Of a stretch of 64,000 nucleotides of DNA, positions 1 through 9,200 are shown piece by piece. The notes below the pieces were generated by a model that was given only the letters and a program-made list of their open reading frames with translations, had not been told where the DNA came from and searched no databases. Positions within the stretch are counted from its first letter, which is position 1. Each line of letters starts with the position of its first letter. The translations under genes and the position numbers were made by a program. Origin of the DNA: Actinokineospora pegani (lineage in GTDB: Bacteria; Actinomycetota; Actinomycetes; Mycobacteriales; Pseudonocardiaceae); NCBI RefSeq assembly GCF_009745975.1, contig NZ_WHOL01000039.1, positions 83,928-147,927 on the forward strand. The letters run 5' to 3'.

Positions 1-580
1 TGCCGTTCCTTCTGGGTTCGCGCCGGATGGAGGTCCCCTCGGCGCCTCGTCGCTGGGGAACGGGAACTGGTCCGGTGCGGCTCAGGCTCCGGGGAATCGC
101 CGGTGGATGATGGCCAACCCGATGCGTGACTCGCGAATCGAGATGGACATATTCCGCTCCCCGCTGGCCAACACGCGTGATTGTTCTGCGCGCCCGAGGA
201 GAGGATGGGCCAGGCCTGACAGAACTGTCAATGGCGGACCAGCGTCCCTGGGGAGGTGTCTCCCACGTCCCCGTGTTGTTGTCATCCAAGCGCGTGTCGC
301 GCGGGGTTTTTCAGCACTGGCCGAACAAGTCGGCGTACCGCTGCCCACTTCGGCGCACAGGGCGTAGCCAGAAACAGTCATGTTGTGCCAACTTGTGCGC
401 GAAGTGCTAATCGATCACTTTGACTATGTCCGATAACGCCGTTATCTAGTCTTGACCGAATTGGGCTAAGCCTGGTCGTGATCAAAGTTTCACGTTTCCG
501 AGTCGCTTCGAGCCGCCCTCGGGGCCGAGTGGGCAAAACGGACAAGATTTACTCGGGCGGTCCTGCGCGAGCCCCGGTGG
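1..580. other. non-coding stretch, left edge
   Basis: No convincing gene is seen. The open frames here are short, overlap in several frames and have no recognisable protein features. The stretch from about 370 to 480 is less GC-rich than its surroundings and looks like an upstream region, but no gene start follows it. It contains a perfect 15-bp palindrome at 432-446 (GATAACG-C-CGTTATC), listed separately. Confidence 0.5.
432..446. promoter_or_regulatory. palindrome, possible operator
   Basis: GATAACG-C-CGTTATC is a perfect 7-1-7 inverted repeat in a locally AT-richer part of the left intergenic region. It looks like a dimeric-repressor site. No adjacent gene start decides what it would control, so this is inference from symmetry alone. 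Confidence 0.3.
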
Positions 581-625
581 ACGACGGCGGGCCGACCCTC
601 GGTCCGAGGGTCGGCCCGCCGTCGT
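581..625 (-). terminator. strong hairpin terminator
   Basis: Twenty base pairs pair perfectly (581-600 with 606-625) around a 5-nt loop GGTCC. The hairpin lies 13 bp beyond the stop codon of the minus-strand gene that ends at 638, so it most likely ends that transcript. It has no long U tract, as is common in high-GC actinomycetes. Confidence 0.8.
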
Positions 626-637
626 TCGATCAGGCGA

Positions 638-1051
638 TCAGAAGTGGTCGGCCTTGGTCAGTTCCCGCTCGAAGGTGTCGGCACTGGCGACGAGCAGCGC
701 CAGCGGCCGCTCGAACTCCTCGCGCACGCTCAGCTCCTGGATCGGCACGGTGTGCTTGAGCAGTGCCACCCCGTCGATCACGGCCGCCCCGCCGACCAGC
801 GTCGTGCCCGCCAGCTCCAGCAGTCTGGCCAGGTCGATCGACCCGGCCCGGCCCACCGCGGAGGAGATCTCCAGCCACGCCCGCCCGTCCTCGTCCGGCA
901 CGTGGTGCACGGCCACCTGCTGGCTCCGCCCGCCCTCCGTGTCGAGCCGGAAGCGCAGCCAGCTGTCGCTCTCCTCCAGCACCTCGTACCGAGCGCGGAC
1001 AAAGTTGATCACATCAGTCCAACTGGTCACCGTCGTATCCTCCCGCGTCAC
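638..1051 (-). CDS. small conserved hypothetical (YbjN/chaperone-like?)
   Basis: This 137-aa acidic protein has no membrane segment or signal peptide. Its composition and order (a short helix, WLRFRLD, then paired beta-strand-like segments such as VAVHHVP and AWLEISSAV, then helices) loosely recall the YbjN/type III chaperone-like fold. I cannot assign it firmly. It is monocistronic, with a strong terminator at 581-625 and an AT-rich promoter region with a palindrome at 1120-1134. An internal GTG/ATG start (MTSWTD) a few residues in is also possible. Confidence 0.6.
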   Translation of the reverse strand: MTREDTTVTSWTDVINFVRARYEVLEESDSWLRFRLDTEGGRSQQVAVHHVPDEDGRAWLEISSAVGRAGSIDLARLLELAGTTLVGGAAVIDGVALLKHTVPIQELSVREEFERPLALLVASADTFERELTKADHF

Positions 1052-1119
1052 GCCGCCGGGTCATCGTAGTACCCGGTGTTCGGCGTTCGCGGCCGAACGG
1101 TAAGGGCAATGTGTCGGGT

Positions 1120-1134
1120 ATAGTAATTTACTAT
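1120..1134. promoter_or_regulatory. AT-rich palindrome upstream of orphan gene
   Basis: ATAGTAA-T-TTACTAT is a perfect 7-1-7 palindrome within an AT island (about 1112-1150) that stands out sharply from the GC-rich surroundings. It sits about 70 bp upstream of the start at 1051, on the side where the promoter of that minus-strand gene must lie. It is a candidate operator or promoter element. Confidence 0.45.
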
Positions 1135-1196
1135 TATATATCCAGATATTCAGGCTGGCTTCACGCAGGTGACAGGGCGGAAACGCCCCGGCGGGG

Positions 1197-2663
1197 TCAG
1201 GTGCCGCAGAACGTCTGGTAGCCGGCGCCGAAGTCGCCCGGGGCGGGCTCGGCGTAGCGGTCGAGGCCGTCTCGTTCGGTGTAGGGGTCGCGGACCGCTG
1301 CCACCAGTCGCTCGAAGGGGGCGGTGTCGCCCTCGGTGGCGGCTGCCAGGGCTTCCTCGACGAGGTGGTTGCGGGGGATGTAGACGGGGTTGACGCGGTC
1401 CATCGCGTCCGCGTCGGGGGCCAGGGCGGTCCAGCGGGACAGCCACTCGTCGACGGCCGCCAGGTCCAGCACGGCCTCGCGGGCTCGTTCGAGGTCGCCG
1501 CGGGCGGCCTCCCCGAGGCGGCGGTGGAAGGAGGTGTAGTCGACGCGGTTGTCGCGCAGCAGCACGAGCAGGTCGTTGACCAGGGCGGTGGTCACCGTGT
1601 CGTCGAGGCCCTCGGGGAGGCCGAGCTTCGCGCGGGAACCGGCCAGCCAGGCGGTGTTGTAGCGGGAGCGGAAGGCGCCCAGCCGGTCGACGGCGAGCTC
1701 GATGGCCTTGTCCTGGTCGTCGTCGATCAGGGGGAGCAGGGCCTCGGCGAGGCGGGCCAGGTTCCACTCGGCGATGGCGGGCTGGTTGCCGTAGGCGTAG
1801 CGGCCCGCGTGGTCGATCGAGCTGTACACGGTGGACGGGTCGAACGCGTCGAGGAAGGCGCACGGGCCGTAGTCGATCGTCTCGCCGGAGATGGTCACGT
1901 TGTCGGTGTTCATCACCCCGTGGATGAACCCGACGAGCATCCACCCGGCCACCAGCGAGGCCTGGGCGTCGAGGACGGACTCGAACAGCGCGAGGTGGGG
2001 GTTCTCGGCCTCGGCGGCGTGCGGGTGGTGCAGGGCGATGGCGTGGTCGGCGAGCCTGCGCAGCAGGTCGGTGTCCTCGGTGGCGCGCGCGTACTGGAAC
2101 GTCCCGACGCGCAGGTGGCTGCTCGCCACCCGTGCCAGGACCGCCCCGGGCAGCGCTTGCTCCCGGTAGACCGTGCGGCCGGTCGCCACCACGGCCAGCG
2201 ACCGGGTGGTGGGGATGCCGAGCGCGTGCATGGCCTCGCTCACGACGTGCTCGCGCAGCATCGGCCCGACCGCGGCGAACCCGTCGCCGCCCCGGGAGAA
2301 CGGCGTGCGCCCGGACCCCTTGAGGTGCAGGTCGCGCGGGCGCCCGTCGGCTGGGGTCAGCTCGCCGAGCAGCAGCGCGCGGCCGTCGCCGAGGCGGGGG
2401 GAGTAGCTCCCGAACTGGTGCCCGGCATAGGCCTGGGCCACCGGCTTCGCCTCGGGCGGCACGCCGGTGCCGACCAGCAGTCGCAACCCCTCCTGGCCGC
2501 GCAGCCACTCCGGGGCGAGCCCCAACTCCGCGGCCAGGCGGTCGTTGAGCACAAGCAGGCGCGGTTCGGGGGCCTCGGCGGCCTCCCAGGCGATCGCCAG
2601 GTCCGGGAACGCGCGGGCGTAGTGGTCGCCCAGCGCGAGGGTGGAAAGCGATGCTGTGCTCAT
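1197..2663 (-). CDS. selO: SelO protein adenylyltransferase (YdiU/UPF0061)
   Basis: SelO is a pseudokinase-fold enzyme that transfers AMP from ATP to protein Ser/Thr/Tyr residues and is linked to redox stress. The 488-aa length matches the family. Visible signatures are GHQFG (81-85), LGDGRA (91-96), [11 protein letters not shown] (114-124), HGVMNTDN (248-255) and DYGP (264-267). The last two are the metal/ATP-binding Asn and Asp region. The C-terminus ends in TFCGT with the family's near-terminal cysteine, here Cys and not selenocysteine. The ATG at 2663 was chosen over a long upstream extension because family homology begins there and AAGGG lies just before it. Confidence 0.93.
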   Translation of the reverse strand: MSTASLSTLALGDHYARAFPDLAIAWEAAEAPEPRLLVLNDRLAAELGLAPEWLRGQEGLRLLVGTGVPPEAKPVAQAYAGHQFGSYSPRLGDGRALLLGELTPADGRPRDLHLKGSGRTPFSRGGDGFAAVGPMLREHVVSEAMHALGIPTTRSLAVVATGRTVYREQALPGAVLARVASSHLRVGTFQYARATEDTDLLRRLADHAIALHHPHAAEAENPHLALFESVLDAQASLVAGWMLVGFIHGVMNTDNVTISGETIDYGPCAFLDAFDPSTVYSSIDHAGRYAYGNQPAIAEWNLARLAEALLPLIDDDQDKAIELAVDRLGAFRSRYNTAWLAGSRAKLGLPEGLDDTVTTALVNDLLVLLRDNRVDYTSFHRRLGEAARGDLERAREAVLDLAAVDEWLSRWTALAPDADAMDRVNPVYIPRNHLVEEALAAATEGDTAPFERLVAAVRDPYTERDGLDRYAEPAPGDFGAGYQTFCGT

Positions 2664-2701
2664 CCCTTCGACCCTACCCGCGCGCGTCGGGCGCGGTGGC
2701 G

Positions 2702-3481
2702 TCACCGGTTCCGGGAGCGCCTGCGGGTGGCGGCCAGGACGCCCGCCAGCAGCACGCCCAGGACCAGCGCCGCGACGGCTGTCGTGCGCGAGGGCGTCCA
2801 CTGCTCGACGGTGATGGCGACCAGTCCCCACACCACGGCGAACCCGTAGGCGAGCGAACCGGGCAGCGGGCCGCCGGAGCCCGCGTGCAGCACGTACGCC
2901 GCGACGGCGGCGGCGAGCACCAGCAGGACCAGTCCGGTGACCTGGCCCGCGCCGCCGCCGAGCGCGGAGACGGTGTTGGCGAGGCCGACGAAGGTCGCCG
3001 CCGTCAGCCAGCCCGCCAGCAGGCCGAACGAGCCGCAGAACAGGGTGGCGACGAGGCGGTTGCCGTCGGCGGCGCGCTGGGCGGCGATCGTGGTCCAGAC
3101 CGCGGCGGCCATGCCGATCACGATGACCACCTGGGACAGGACGAACAGCCGTTCCGGGAAGACCAGCGCCCACACCGTGTTCGCGGCGAAGGCGACGGCG
3201 ACCGGCCAGCCGGTGGCGCGGACGACGGGGTGCGCGGCCAGCGACGGCGTGAGCGCGGCGACGGCGTAGGCCAGGGACGCGGCGAAGATCAGTCCCCAGA
3301 TGGCGAAGGCGTACCCGGCTGGCAGGATCGACGACGGGTTCTCCCTGGCCACGGTGCCCGCCGACTGCCCGAGGGTGTACGACGAGCCGATCTGCGCCAC
3401 GGCGAGGACCGCGACGACCCCCTGCCGGACACGATCGGGTGCGGTCGGCGCGACAGATCGTTCATTCGGTGAGCTATTCAT
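2702..3481 (-). CDS. TspO/MBR-like multi-pass membrane protein
   Basis: The 259-aa protein has about seven to eight hydrophobic segments spread over its full length, including [33 protein letters not shown] and [12 protein letters not shown]. The Trp- and Ala-rich helices and the YAFAIWG segment resemble distant tryptophan-rich sensory (TspO/MBR) proteins, but the family call is tentative. It is transcribed divergently from the MarR gene with only 22 bp between the start codons, so the MarR protein probably controls it. An upstream ATG at 3505 in the same frame would overlap the marR start and is less likely. Confidence 0.65.
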   Translation of the reverse strand: MNSSPNERSVAPTAPDRVRQGVVAVLAVAQIGSSYTLGQSAGTVARENPSSILPAGYAFAIWGLIFAASLAYAVAALTPSLAAHPVVRATGWPVAVAFAANTVWALVFPERLFVLSQVVIVIGMAAAVWTTIAAQRAADGNRLVATLFCGSFGLLAGWLTAATFVGLANTVSALGGGAGQVTGLVLLVLAAAVAAYVLHAGSGGPLPGSLAYGFAVVWGLVAITVEQWTPSRTTAVAALVLGVLLAGVLAATRRRSRNR

Positions 3482-3503
3482 GCGGTGAGCGTAAAATCGC
3501 GCC

Positions 3504-3986
3504 ATGACCACCCGCAACTCGACAACCCTGCTGATCGGCGACCTGCTCCGCGAGTACGGGGTGCTGGGCCTGCGGATCGGCGAGGCGTTCGCGGGTCGGC
3601 ACGCGATGGAGCACGTCGACCTGCGGGCGCTGACGATCATCAGCCAGGCCGAGCGCGACGGTGAGCCGGAGACCGTCCGCGGCCTGCGCGAGCGCCTCGG
3701 CCTGTCCTCGGGCGGCACGACCCTGGTCGTCGACCGCCTCGAACGCGCCGGGCACGTCCAGCGCGCCCGCGACCCGCACGACCGCCGGGTCGTGCGGCTG
3801 ACGATCACCCCCGACGGCGCGGCCACCGGGCGCCGCTACTTCGGCGGCCTGGCCACCGGCCTGGCGGCGGTCGCGGCGGGGTTCGCCGACGACGAACTCG
3901 ACACCGTGCGCCGATTCCTGGCGGGTGTCGTGACGATGACCGGCGAGCACCTCGCCGACATCGCCGCCGCTGACCAACGCGAGTAG
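3504..3986 (+). CDS. MarR-family transcriptional regulator
   Basis: This 160-aa protein has the MarR layout: an N-terminal dimerisation helix, a winged helix at about residues 35-110 with recognition region LGLSSGGTTLVVDRLERAGHVQR, the wing RDPHDRRVVRLTITPDG, then C-terminal helices. The DxRxxxxxLT wing motif is typical of the family. It probably represses itself and the divergent membrane protein across the 22-bp gap. The ligand is unknown. Confidence 0.9.
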   Translation: MTTRNSTTLLIGDLLREYGVLGLRIGEAFAGRHAMEHVDLRALTIISQAERDGEPETVRGLRERLGLSSGGTTLVVDRLERAGHVQRARDPHDRRVVRLTITPDGAATGRRYFGGLATGLAAVAAGFADDELDTVRRFLAGVVTMTGEHLADIAAADQRE

Positions 3987-4044
3987 CGCCTCCCTGCACG
4001 GCTGTCGCGCCCGGGAGCATCCTGTGGGCCGTCTGTGGCTCGTC

Positions 4045-4476
4045 TCAGACGGCGAAAACCTGGGAGTCGTCGGCGAACGCCTTGAACTCCAGCGCGTTGC
4101 CCGCCGGGTCGAGCAGGAACATCGTCCACTGTTCGCCCGCCTGGCCCGCGAACCGCAGGTAGGGCTCGATGACGAACTCGGCGCCCGCCGCGCGCAGCCG
4201 GTCGGCCAGCTCGTGGAACCGGTCGACGGTCAGCAGCAGGCCGAAGTGCGGCACCGACACGTCGTGGCCGTCGACCGGGTTGTGCGCGTGCCGCTGCCGC
4301 TCGGGGGCCAGGTGGGTGACGAACTGGTGGCCCAGCATGTCCCAGTCGACCCAGGACGCCGCGCTGCGTCCCTGCCGCAGGCCGAGGACACCGCCGTAGA
4401 AGGCCCGCGCCGCGTCCAGGTCGTCGACCGGCACGGCCAGGTGGAAGCGCGGGATGGGGGAGTCGAGCACGCTCAT
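4045..4476 (-). CDS. VOC/glyoxalase-fold protein
   Basis: This 143-aa protein of the vicinal-oxygen-chelate superfamily has paired beta-alpha-beta-beta-beta modules. The first opens with FHLAVPVDDLDAARAFYGGVLG and the second runs through HFGLLLTVDRFHELADRL to LLDPAGNALEFKAF. Candidate metal ligands are His12, the His before FGLLL and the Glu in ALEFK. The substrate cannot be read from the sequence; it could be a dioxygenase-like, lyase-like or antibiotic-binding member. It is divergent from a GntR/FCD regulator with 55 bp between them. Confidence 0.85.
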   Translation of the reverse strand: MSVLDSPIPRFHLAVPVDDLDAARAFYGGVLGLRQGRSAASWVDWDMLGHQFVTHLAPERQRHAHNPVDGHDVSVPHFGLLLTVDRFHELADRLRAAGAEFVIEPYLRFAGQAGEQWTMFLLDPAGNALEFKAFADDSQVFAV

Positions 4477-4514
4477 GGCGCGGTCCTTCCTGGTCGGTTC
4501 GCGATCGGTGGCAC

Positions 4515-4526
4515 AATGTTAACATT
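4515..4526. promoter_or_regulatory. candidate GntR operator
   Basis: AATGTTAACATT is a perfect 12-bp palindrome in the short gap between the VOC gene and the divergent GntR/FCD gene. It lies 6 bp before the regulator's start codon, a position suited to autorepression. FadR-subfamily regulators bind short symmetric sites with GT/AC arms, which this fits. Assigning it to this GntR protein is inference from position and symmetry. Confidence 0.6.
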
Positions 4527-4531
4527 CAGAC

Positions 4532-5191
4532 ATGATTGCTCCCGGGCACGCCGAGCCCGCCCGCCGCCGGGGCCTGGCCGACGAGGTGGCCGACCGCCTC
4601 CGCGAGGGGATCTTCGCCGGGGTTTACGAGCCGGGCAGGCAGTTGCGCGAGGTGGAGCTGTCCGCCGCGCTCGACGTCAGCCGGGGCCCGGTGCGGGAAG
4701 CGTTGCGACTGCTGGAACGCGAAGGGCTCGTGCGCTGCTCCTGGCACCGCGGCGCGACGGTTACCACCCTGTCGCCCGCCGACATCGTCGAGTTGGACAG
4801 CCTGCGCGGCGCGCTGGAGGAGTTGGCCGTGCGCGAGGCCGTGCGCAACGCCACCGACGACGACCTCGCCGCCGTGGCCGCGGCGGCTGAGGCGATGCGC
4901 CGCGCCCCCGACCCGCGCGAGGTGGCGCGCCACGACATCGCCTTCCACGACGCCGTGTTCGCCGCGAGCCACCACCGGCGCCTGGTCGAGGCGTGGCAGG
5001 GCATCCGCAACCAGGTCCACCTGTTCCTGCTGACCAGGATCGCGCGCGGCACCGAGGGCTACCTCGACGCCGTTCCCGACGAGCACCGGGACCTCGCCGC
5101 GCTCCTGCGCGCCCGCGACGCCGCGGCCGCGCTGCCGAGGTTCGCCGAGCACCGCGCGCGAGCCTTCGACGTGCTGACCGCCGAGGGCTGA
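4532..5191 (+). CDS. GntR-family regulator, FCD (FadR) subfamily
   Basis: The 219-aa protein has an N-terminal winged helix (about residues 12-78) with LADEVADRLREGIFAGVYEPG, LREVELSAALDVSRGPVREAL and LEREGLVR. A helical FCD ligand domain follows (about 85-210). FCD metal-ligand-type residues are visible in RHDIAFHDAVFAASHHRRL and in DEHRDLAALL. Regulators of this class respond to small carboxylates. Its likely targets are itself and the divergent VOC gene through the palindrome at 4515-4526. Confidence 0.9.
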   Translation: MIAPGHAEPARRRGLADEVADRLREGIFAGVYEPGRQLREVELSAALDVSRGPVREALRLLEREGLVRCSWHRGATVTTLSPADIVELDSLRGALEELAVREAVRNATDDDLAAVAAAAEAMRRAPDPREVARHDIAFHDAVFAASHHRRLVEAWQGIRNQVHLFLLTRIARGTEGYLDAVPDEHRDLAALLRARDAAAALPRFAEHRARAFDVLTAEG

Positions 5192-5315
5192 CCCGCGTGG
5201 GCGGGCCAGTGCGTCCACATCGGCCTCCCCGGCCACCGCTCCAGCCTGCCCGCCGCGGTTCGTGACTTGTCCACACCTCGGTGTCCGACCGCGTTGGCAG
5301 TCGTTTTGTGGACTT

Positions 5316-5331
5316 CCGACGTTTTTGTCGG
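5316..5331. promoter_or_regulatory. T-rich-loop hairpin before the DUF4132 operon
   Basis: CCGAC-GTTTTT-GTCGG forms a 5-bp stem with a T-rich 6-nt loop in the 206-bp gap between the GntR gene and the DUF4132 operon. It is short for a terminator. It could be an operator or part of the leader of the operon starting at 5398. Confidence 0.3.
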
Positions 5332-5397
5332 TGGTCGCGGCTAACCTCCGGCACAACACTTCGCAACATCTTCGGACTCGAACACGCAGGAGGAACC

Positions 5398-6252
5398 GTG
5401 GGCTGGCTCGACGCCGCGTCCGGGTACCAGGTGCGACTCGGGGAGAACCGGCGGGTCCAGTGCCGCAACGGCAAGGGAAAGCAGCTCTCCTCGGTCCCCG
5501 CGTCCATCAAGGACGACCCCCAGGTGGTGCGGTTGCGCCAGCTCGCCGAGTGGCTCGCCCGGCACGACGACGAGTGCCTGTCCGCCGTGGACGGGTGGAT
5601 GGTGCGCTCGCTGCCGGTCCCCACGGCGCTGCTGGTCGAGGTGTGGCCGGACGAGGCGTGGTCCTCGGCGCTGCGCGACCTGGTGGTCACCGCGGGCGAC
5701 GAGGTCGGGTTCCTGCGCGACGCGGACCCGGACAAGGGCGTCGGCGTGGTCACCCTCGACGGCGACACGGTGCGGCTCAAGGCCGACGCGGTCACGGTCC
5801 CGCACCCGGTGCTGCTCGATGACCTCGAGGAGCTGCGCGAGTTCGGCGCGGAGCTGGGGGTCGAGCAGAAGGTGCAGCAGCTCTTCCGGCGCACCTTCGC
5901 CAAGCCCGCGGAGTTCGCCGCGGGCAAGAAGACGGTGGACGAGTTCGCGGGCGGCAGGTTCGAGCAGTTGACCCACGCGCTGAGCCGGTGCCGCGGCCTG
6001 GGCTACCCGGTGCGCGGCGGCGACGCGGTCTATTCGGCGTTCGAGGGCGGCCGCGAGGTCGAGGCGCGGTTCTGGCTCGGCGGCGACTACCCCGAGAGCG
6101 AGACCTGGACCGGCGAGCTGCGCTGGTCGCTGGCCGACGGCACCGGGGTGGCGCTGGCCGAGGTGGGGCCGGTGGCGTGGTCGGAGGGCATGCGGATGGC
6201 GGCGGCGGTCCACGCGGGGCGCGTGGTCGAGGAGAAGGCGGCGGGGCAGTGA
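5398..6252 (+). CDS. DUF4132-domain protein
   Basis: The 284-aa protein begins GWLDAASGYQVRL, followed by an RNGKGKQLSSVPASIKDD segment, then LRQLAEWLARHDDEC and WMVRSLPVPTALLVEVWPD. This is the N-terminal pattern of DUF4132 proteins, which include E. coli YehI/MolR-type proteins. The C-terminal stretch ending VALAEVGPVAWSEGMR also fits. The GTG start at 5398 is chosen because CAGGAGGAA lies ideally upstream, although the frame stays open further upstream. Its stop overlaps the next GTG start (GTGA). Function is unknown; it is the first gene of the MoxR/vWA/SWIM operon. Confidence 0.8.
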   Translation: MGWLDAASGYQVRLGENRRVQCRNGKGKQLSSVPASIKDDPQVVRLRQLAEWLARHDDECLSAVDGWMVRSLPVPTALLVEVWPDEAWSSALRDLVVTAGDEVGFLRDADPDKGVGVVTLDGDTVRLKADAVTVPHPVLLDDLEELREFGAELGVEQKVQQLFRRTFAKPAEFAAGKKTVDEFAGGRFEQLTHALSRCRGLGYPVRGGDAVYSAFEGGREVEARFWLGGDYPESETWTGELRWSLADGTGVALAEVGPVAWSEGMRMAAAVHAGRVVEEKAAGQ

Positions 6253-9200
6253 GCGCGAAGACGACCAAGCAGGACAGCGGGGAGAAGGCAGCCTCGGCGC
6301 TGATCGCCGCCGGGGCCGTGCTGCCCGGCGTGGGCGCCGCGGGCGACGACCGCGACACCATCACCGCCCGCCGCTACACCCACCCCGCGCTCGAGGGCCG
6401 GGTGGTGGTCCGGCTGGTGCCCCAGGTGCTCGGCGTCGCCGAGGACCTCACGGCCGAGTTCCTCGGCTTCGACGCCCCGGACCGCGCCGAGGGCGTGGGC
6501 ACCGGCAGGCGCAGCGCGCTCGGGTTCCCCGCGTGGGCGCTGATCAACGACCCGGACAACGCCCACCACGCGCTGAACCTGGTCAAGGACGTGGAGAAGC
6601 TGGCCAGGACCGCCCGCTCCCGCGCGGGCGCGGCCAAGGACGGCTTCACCGCGCTCGGCGAGATGCTCGGCCGCTCCGCCCCGCACTTCCTGCCCACGTT
6701 CTACGAACAGGCCGGGCGGGTGTTCCTCGAGCACGGGAACCAGACCTACGCCGCGACGATGTTCGGCAAGGCCCGCGAGGCCGAGGAGGTCCACGACCTC
6801 CAGGTCGACCCGGACCGCATCCGCGAGGTGTTCCTGGAGTTCGCGTTCGCGGGCGCGCTGACGGCCAAGGCGCTGTCCGCGCACGCCAAGGGCCTGGCCC
6901 GCAAGCACGACCCGGTGGCCGCCTACGAGCTGTTCCGCACCCTGTGCGTCGAGCGCACCCGCGGCGGCCTGGCGCCCTACACCGGCATGCCCGAGGACCT
7001 GCGCAGGCTGGCCAAGGCCGCCGAGCTCGACCTCGCCGCCGAGGACGAGCGGCTGCTGCGCGCCATCCTCGACAGCAGCGCCATCAACCGGGCGGGCGCC
7101 GGGTTCTGGAAGTCCTACCGGGCCGCCGTGGTCCGGCTGGCCACCGCCGACGCCGCGGTCCGGGCGCAGCTCCTCACCTTCGTGCCGGACGCCGCCGCCG
7201 CGATCGACCCGTGGATCTCCATTCTGGAGGAGTGCGGGGCCACCGCCGCGCTCACCGCCGCGCGGCCGCGCGCGGGCGACACCGTCTCGCCCGCCCGCTG
7301 GCTGTCGTCCGCCGTGGCCTCGAGGGCGGGCACCTGGAGCGAGGTCTCGCGGTCCGCCGCGCTGCTCGACCTGGTCGAGCGCATGGGCCCCCGGCTCGTC
7401 GCCGACGGCGTCGCCGTCGAGGCGGTGCACGGCTGGCGGCAGCGCGAGGTGGACCTGCTCGACCTGCTCCTGGCCCTGGGCGTGCCGATCGTGCGCAAGG
7501 AGCGCAGGCAGATGCAGCTCCTCGTCGGCAAGTGGCTGGCCGACGAGGAGCCCGGCCGCCGCGACCTGACCGCGCTGGCCGCCGACCCGGACATGCTCTC
7601 CGCGCTGGCCACCGGGTTGCTCGGCCACGCCAAGGACACCGCGGGCAAGGGCGCCATGGGCGTGGAGACCGTGCAGACCGCCATGTCGGTCCCCGGCCTG
7701 CGCGCCGCGCTGCGGCACTGGATCGTCGAGCGCGCCGAGGCCGAGCCGAGCACCGGCCTGCTCGTGCTGGGCAACCGGCTGGACGCGCTGCGCGTCGTGG
7801 GCACACCGGAGGCCTTCGCCGACGTCCCCGACGCCGCCGCCGCCATCGCCGCCACCGACGTGGTCGGCGCCCTGGCCGCCACCCTGCGCGCGGGCCTGCT
7901 CGACGAGGTGGGCTGGGCCGCGCTCGACGAGACCGTCACCCGGCTGCGCGCGGGCGCGGGCAAGGACGGCCGGGTGGAGGTCTGCGGCGAGGGCTGGCCC
8001 GCCCTGGTGCTGCGCTGCGGCGAGCGGTTCGTCGTCGTCGGCCCGGACGGCGTGCTCGCCGAGCACACGTCCCGCATCCCCGCCGACGACCGCCACGAGT
8101 GGCGCTTCTCGCCGCGGGCGAGCTGGTTCGACGGCGTGCTCCTGGTGCGCTGGAACGGTCGCGAGCGCGACCAGGCCTACTGGAGCGACGCCCCCGACAC
8201 CATCATCGACCTCGGGGCGACCTCCCTCACGCGCGACGACTTCCCGCCCTCGATCGCCCTGCCCGGCGGCGGCCGCTGGGCCGGCGGCCGGGTCGTGCGC
8301 CCCGGTGACACCAGCGTGCCCGCGGCCGAGAACGCGCACAGCGACGGCGTGAGCCTGTGGACCAGCGCCTACCAGGGCGATAGCTGGCGCTGGTACGAGG
8401 TCGACCCGGCCAGCGGCGAGCGCGGCCGGGCCAGCGCGCCCCGGTTCCTGGAGGACTTCGCCGCGGACGGCACCAGCCTGCACCTCACCGCCAGCCACCT
8501 GCGCCCCGCCGTGGCCTGCACCGAGGCCAGCCCGCTGGGCGCCGCGAACGGCCTGCACGGGTGGCGGCTGCGCACCGAACCCGACGGCTCGCTGCTCGGC
8601 GAGGGCGTCGACGGCAGGAGCGTGCGCCTGGCGAAGGGGTCCGAGGAACCCCGCGGTCTGCTCGACCTGCCCGGCGGCGGTCAGATGCTGCTGTCGCAGC
8701 GCTACCGCAACATCGGGCTGCGCACAGTGGACGACGCGCTCCAGGGGGCGGTCATCCCCGGCGAGGCCCACCCCGACGCCGCGCCCGGCACCCCGATGAT
8801 CGTCCCGCTGCACTGGTGGCACCTGCTGCGCCCGCGCGACGAGGCCGGGTCGGCCGCCCTGCGCGCGGTCACCGACGAGGTCGCCCGCGCGCTGCTCGAC
8901 GCCGCGGTGGGCGAGCCGCGCGAGGAGGACGCGCGCTCCCCCTGGGCCGAGTACGCGGCCCTGGTCCAGGGCGAGCGCGGTGTCCTGGCCTCGGCCGTCG
9001 TCGCGGCGCTGCCCGCGCTGACCCACCCCGGCCTGCTCGCGAGCGTGGTGCGGGTGGTGCGCCGGGCGGCGCGGCTGAGCACCGGGTACGGGGAGTTCGC
9101 CGCGATCGCCGAGGCGGCCCGCGCGATCGACCCGGCGGCCCTGGTCCCGACCGGGCCCGTGGTCACCGACAACGACGTGGACGCCGCGCTGGGCTGGTTC

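Noticed and set aside
1365..2849. A 494-aa plus-strand open frame antisense to SelO
   Set aside because: The protein is low-complexity (V/G/Q/R-rich) without motifs, while the opposite strand encodes a complete SelO.
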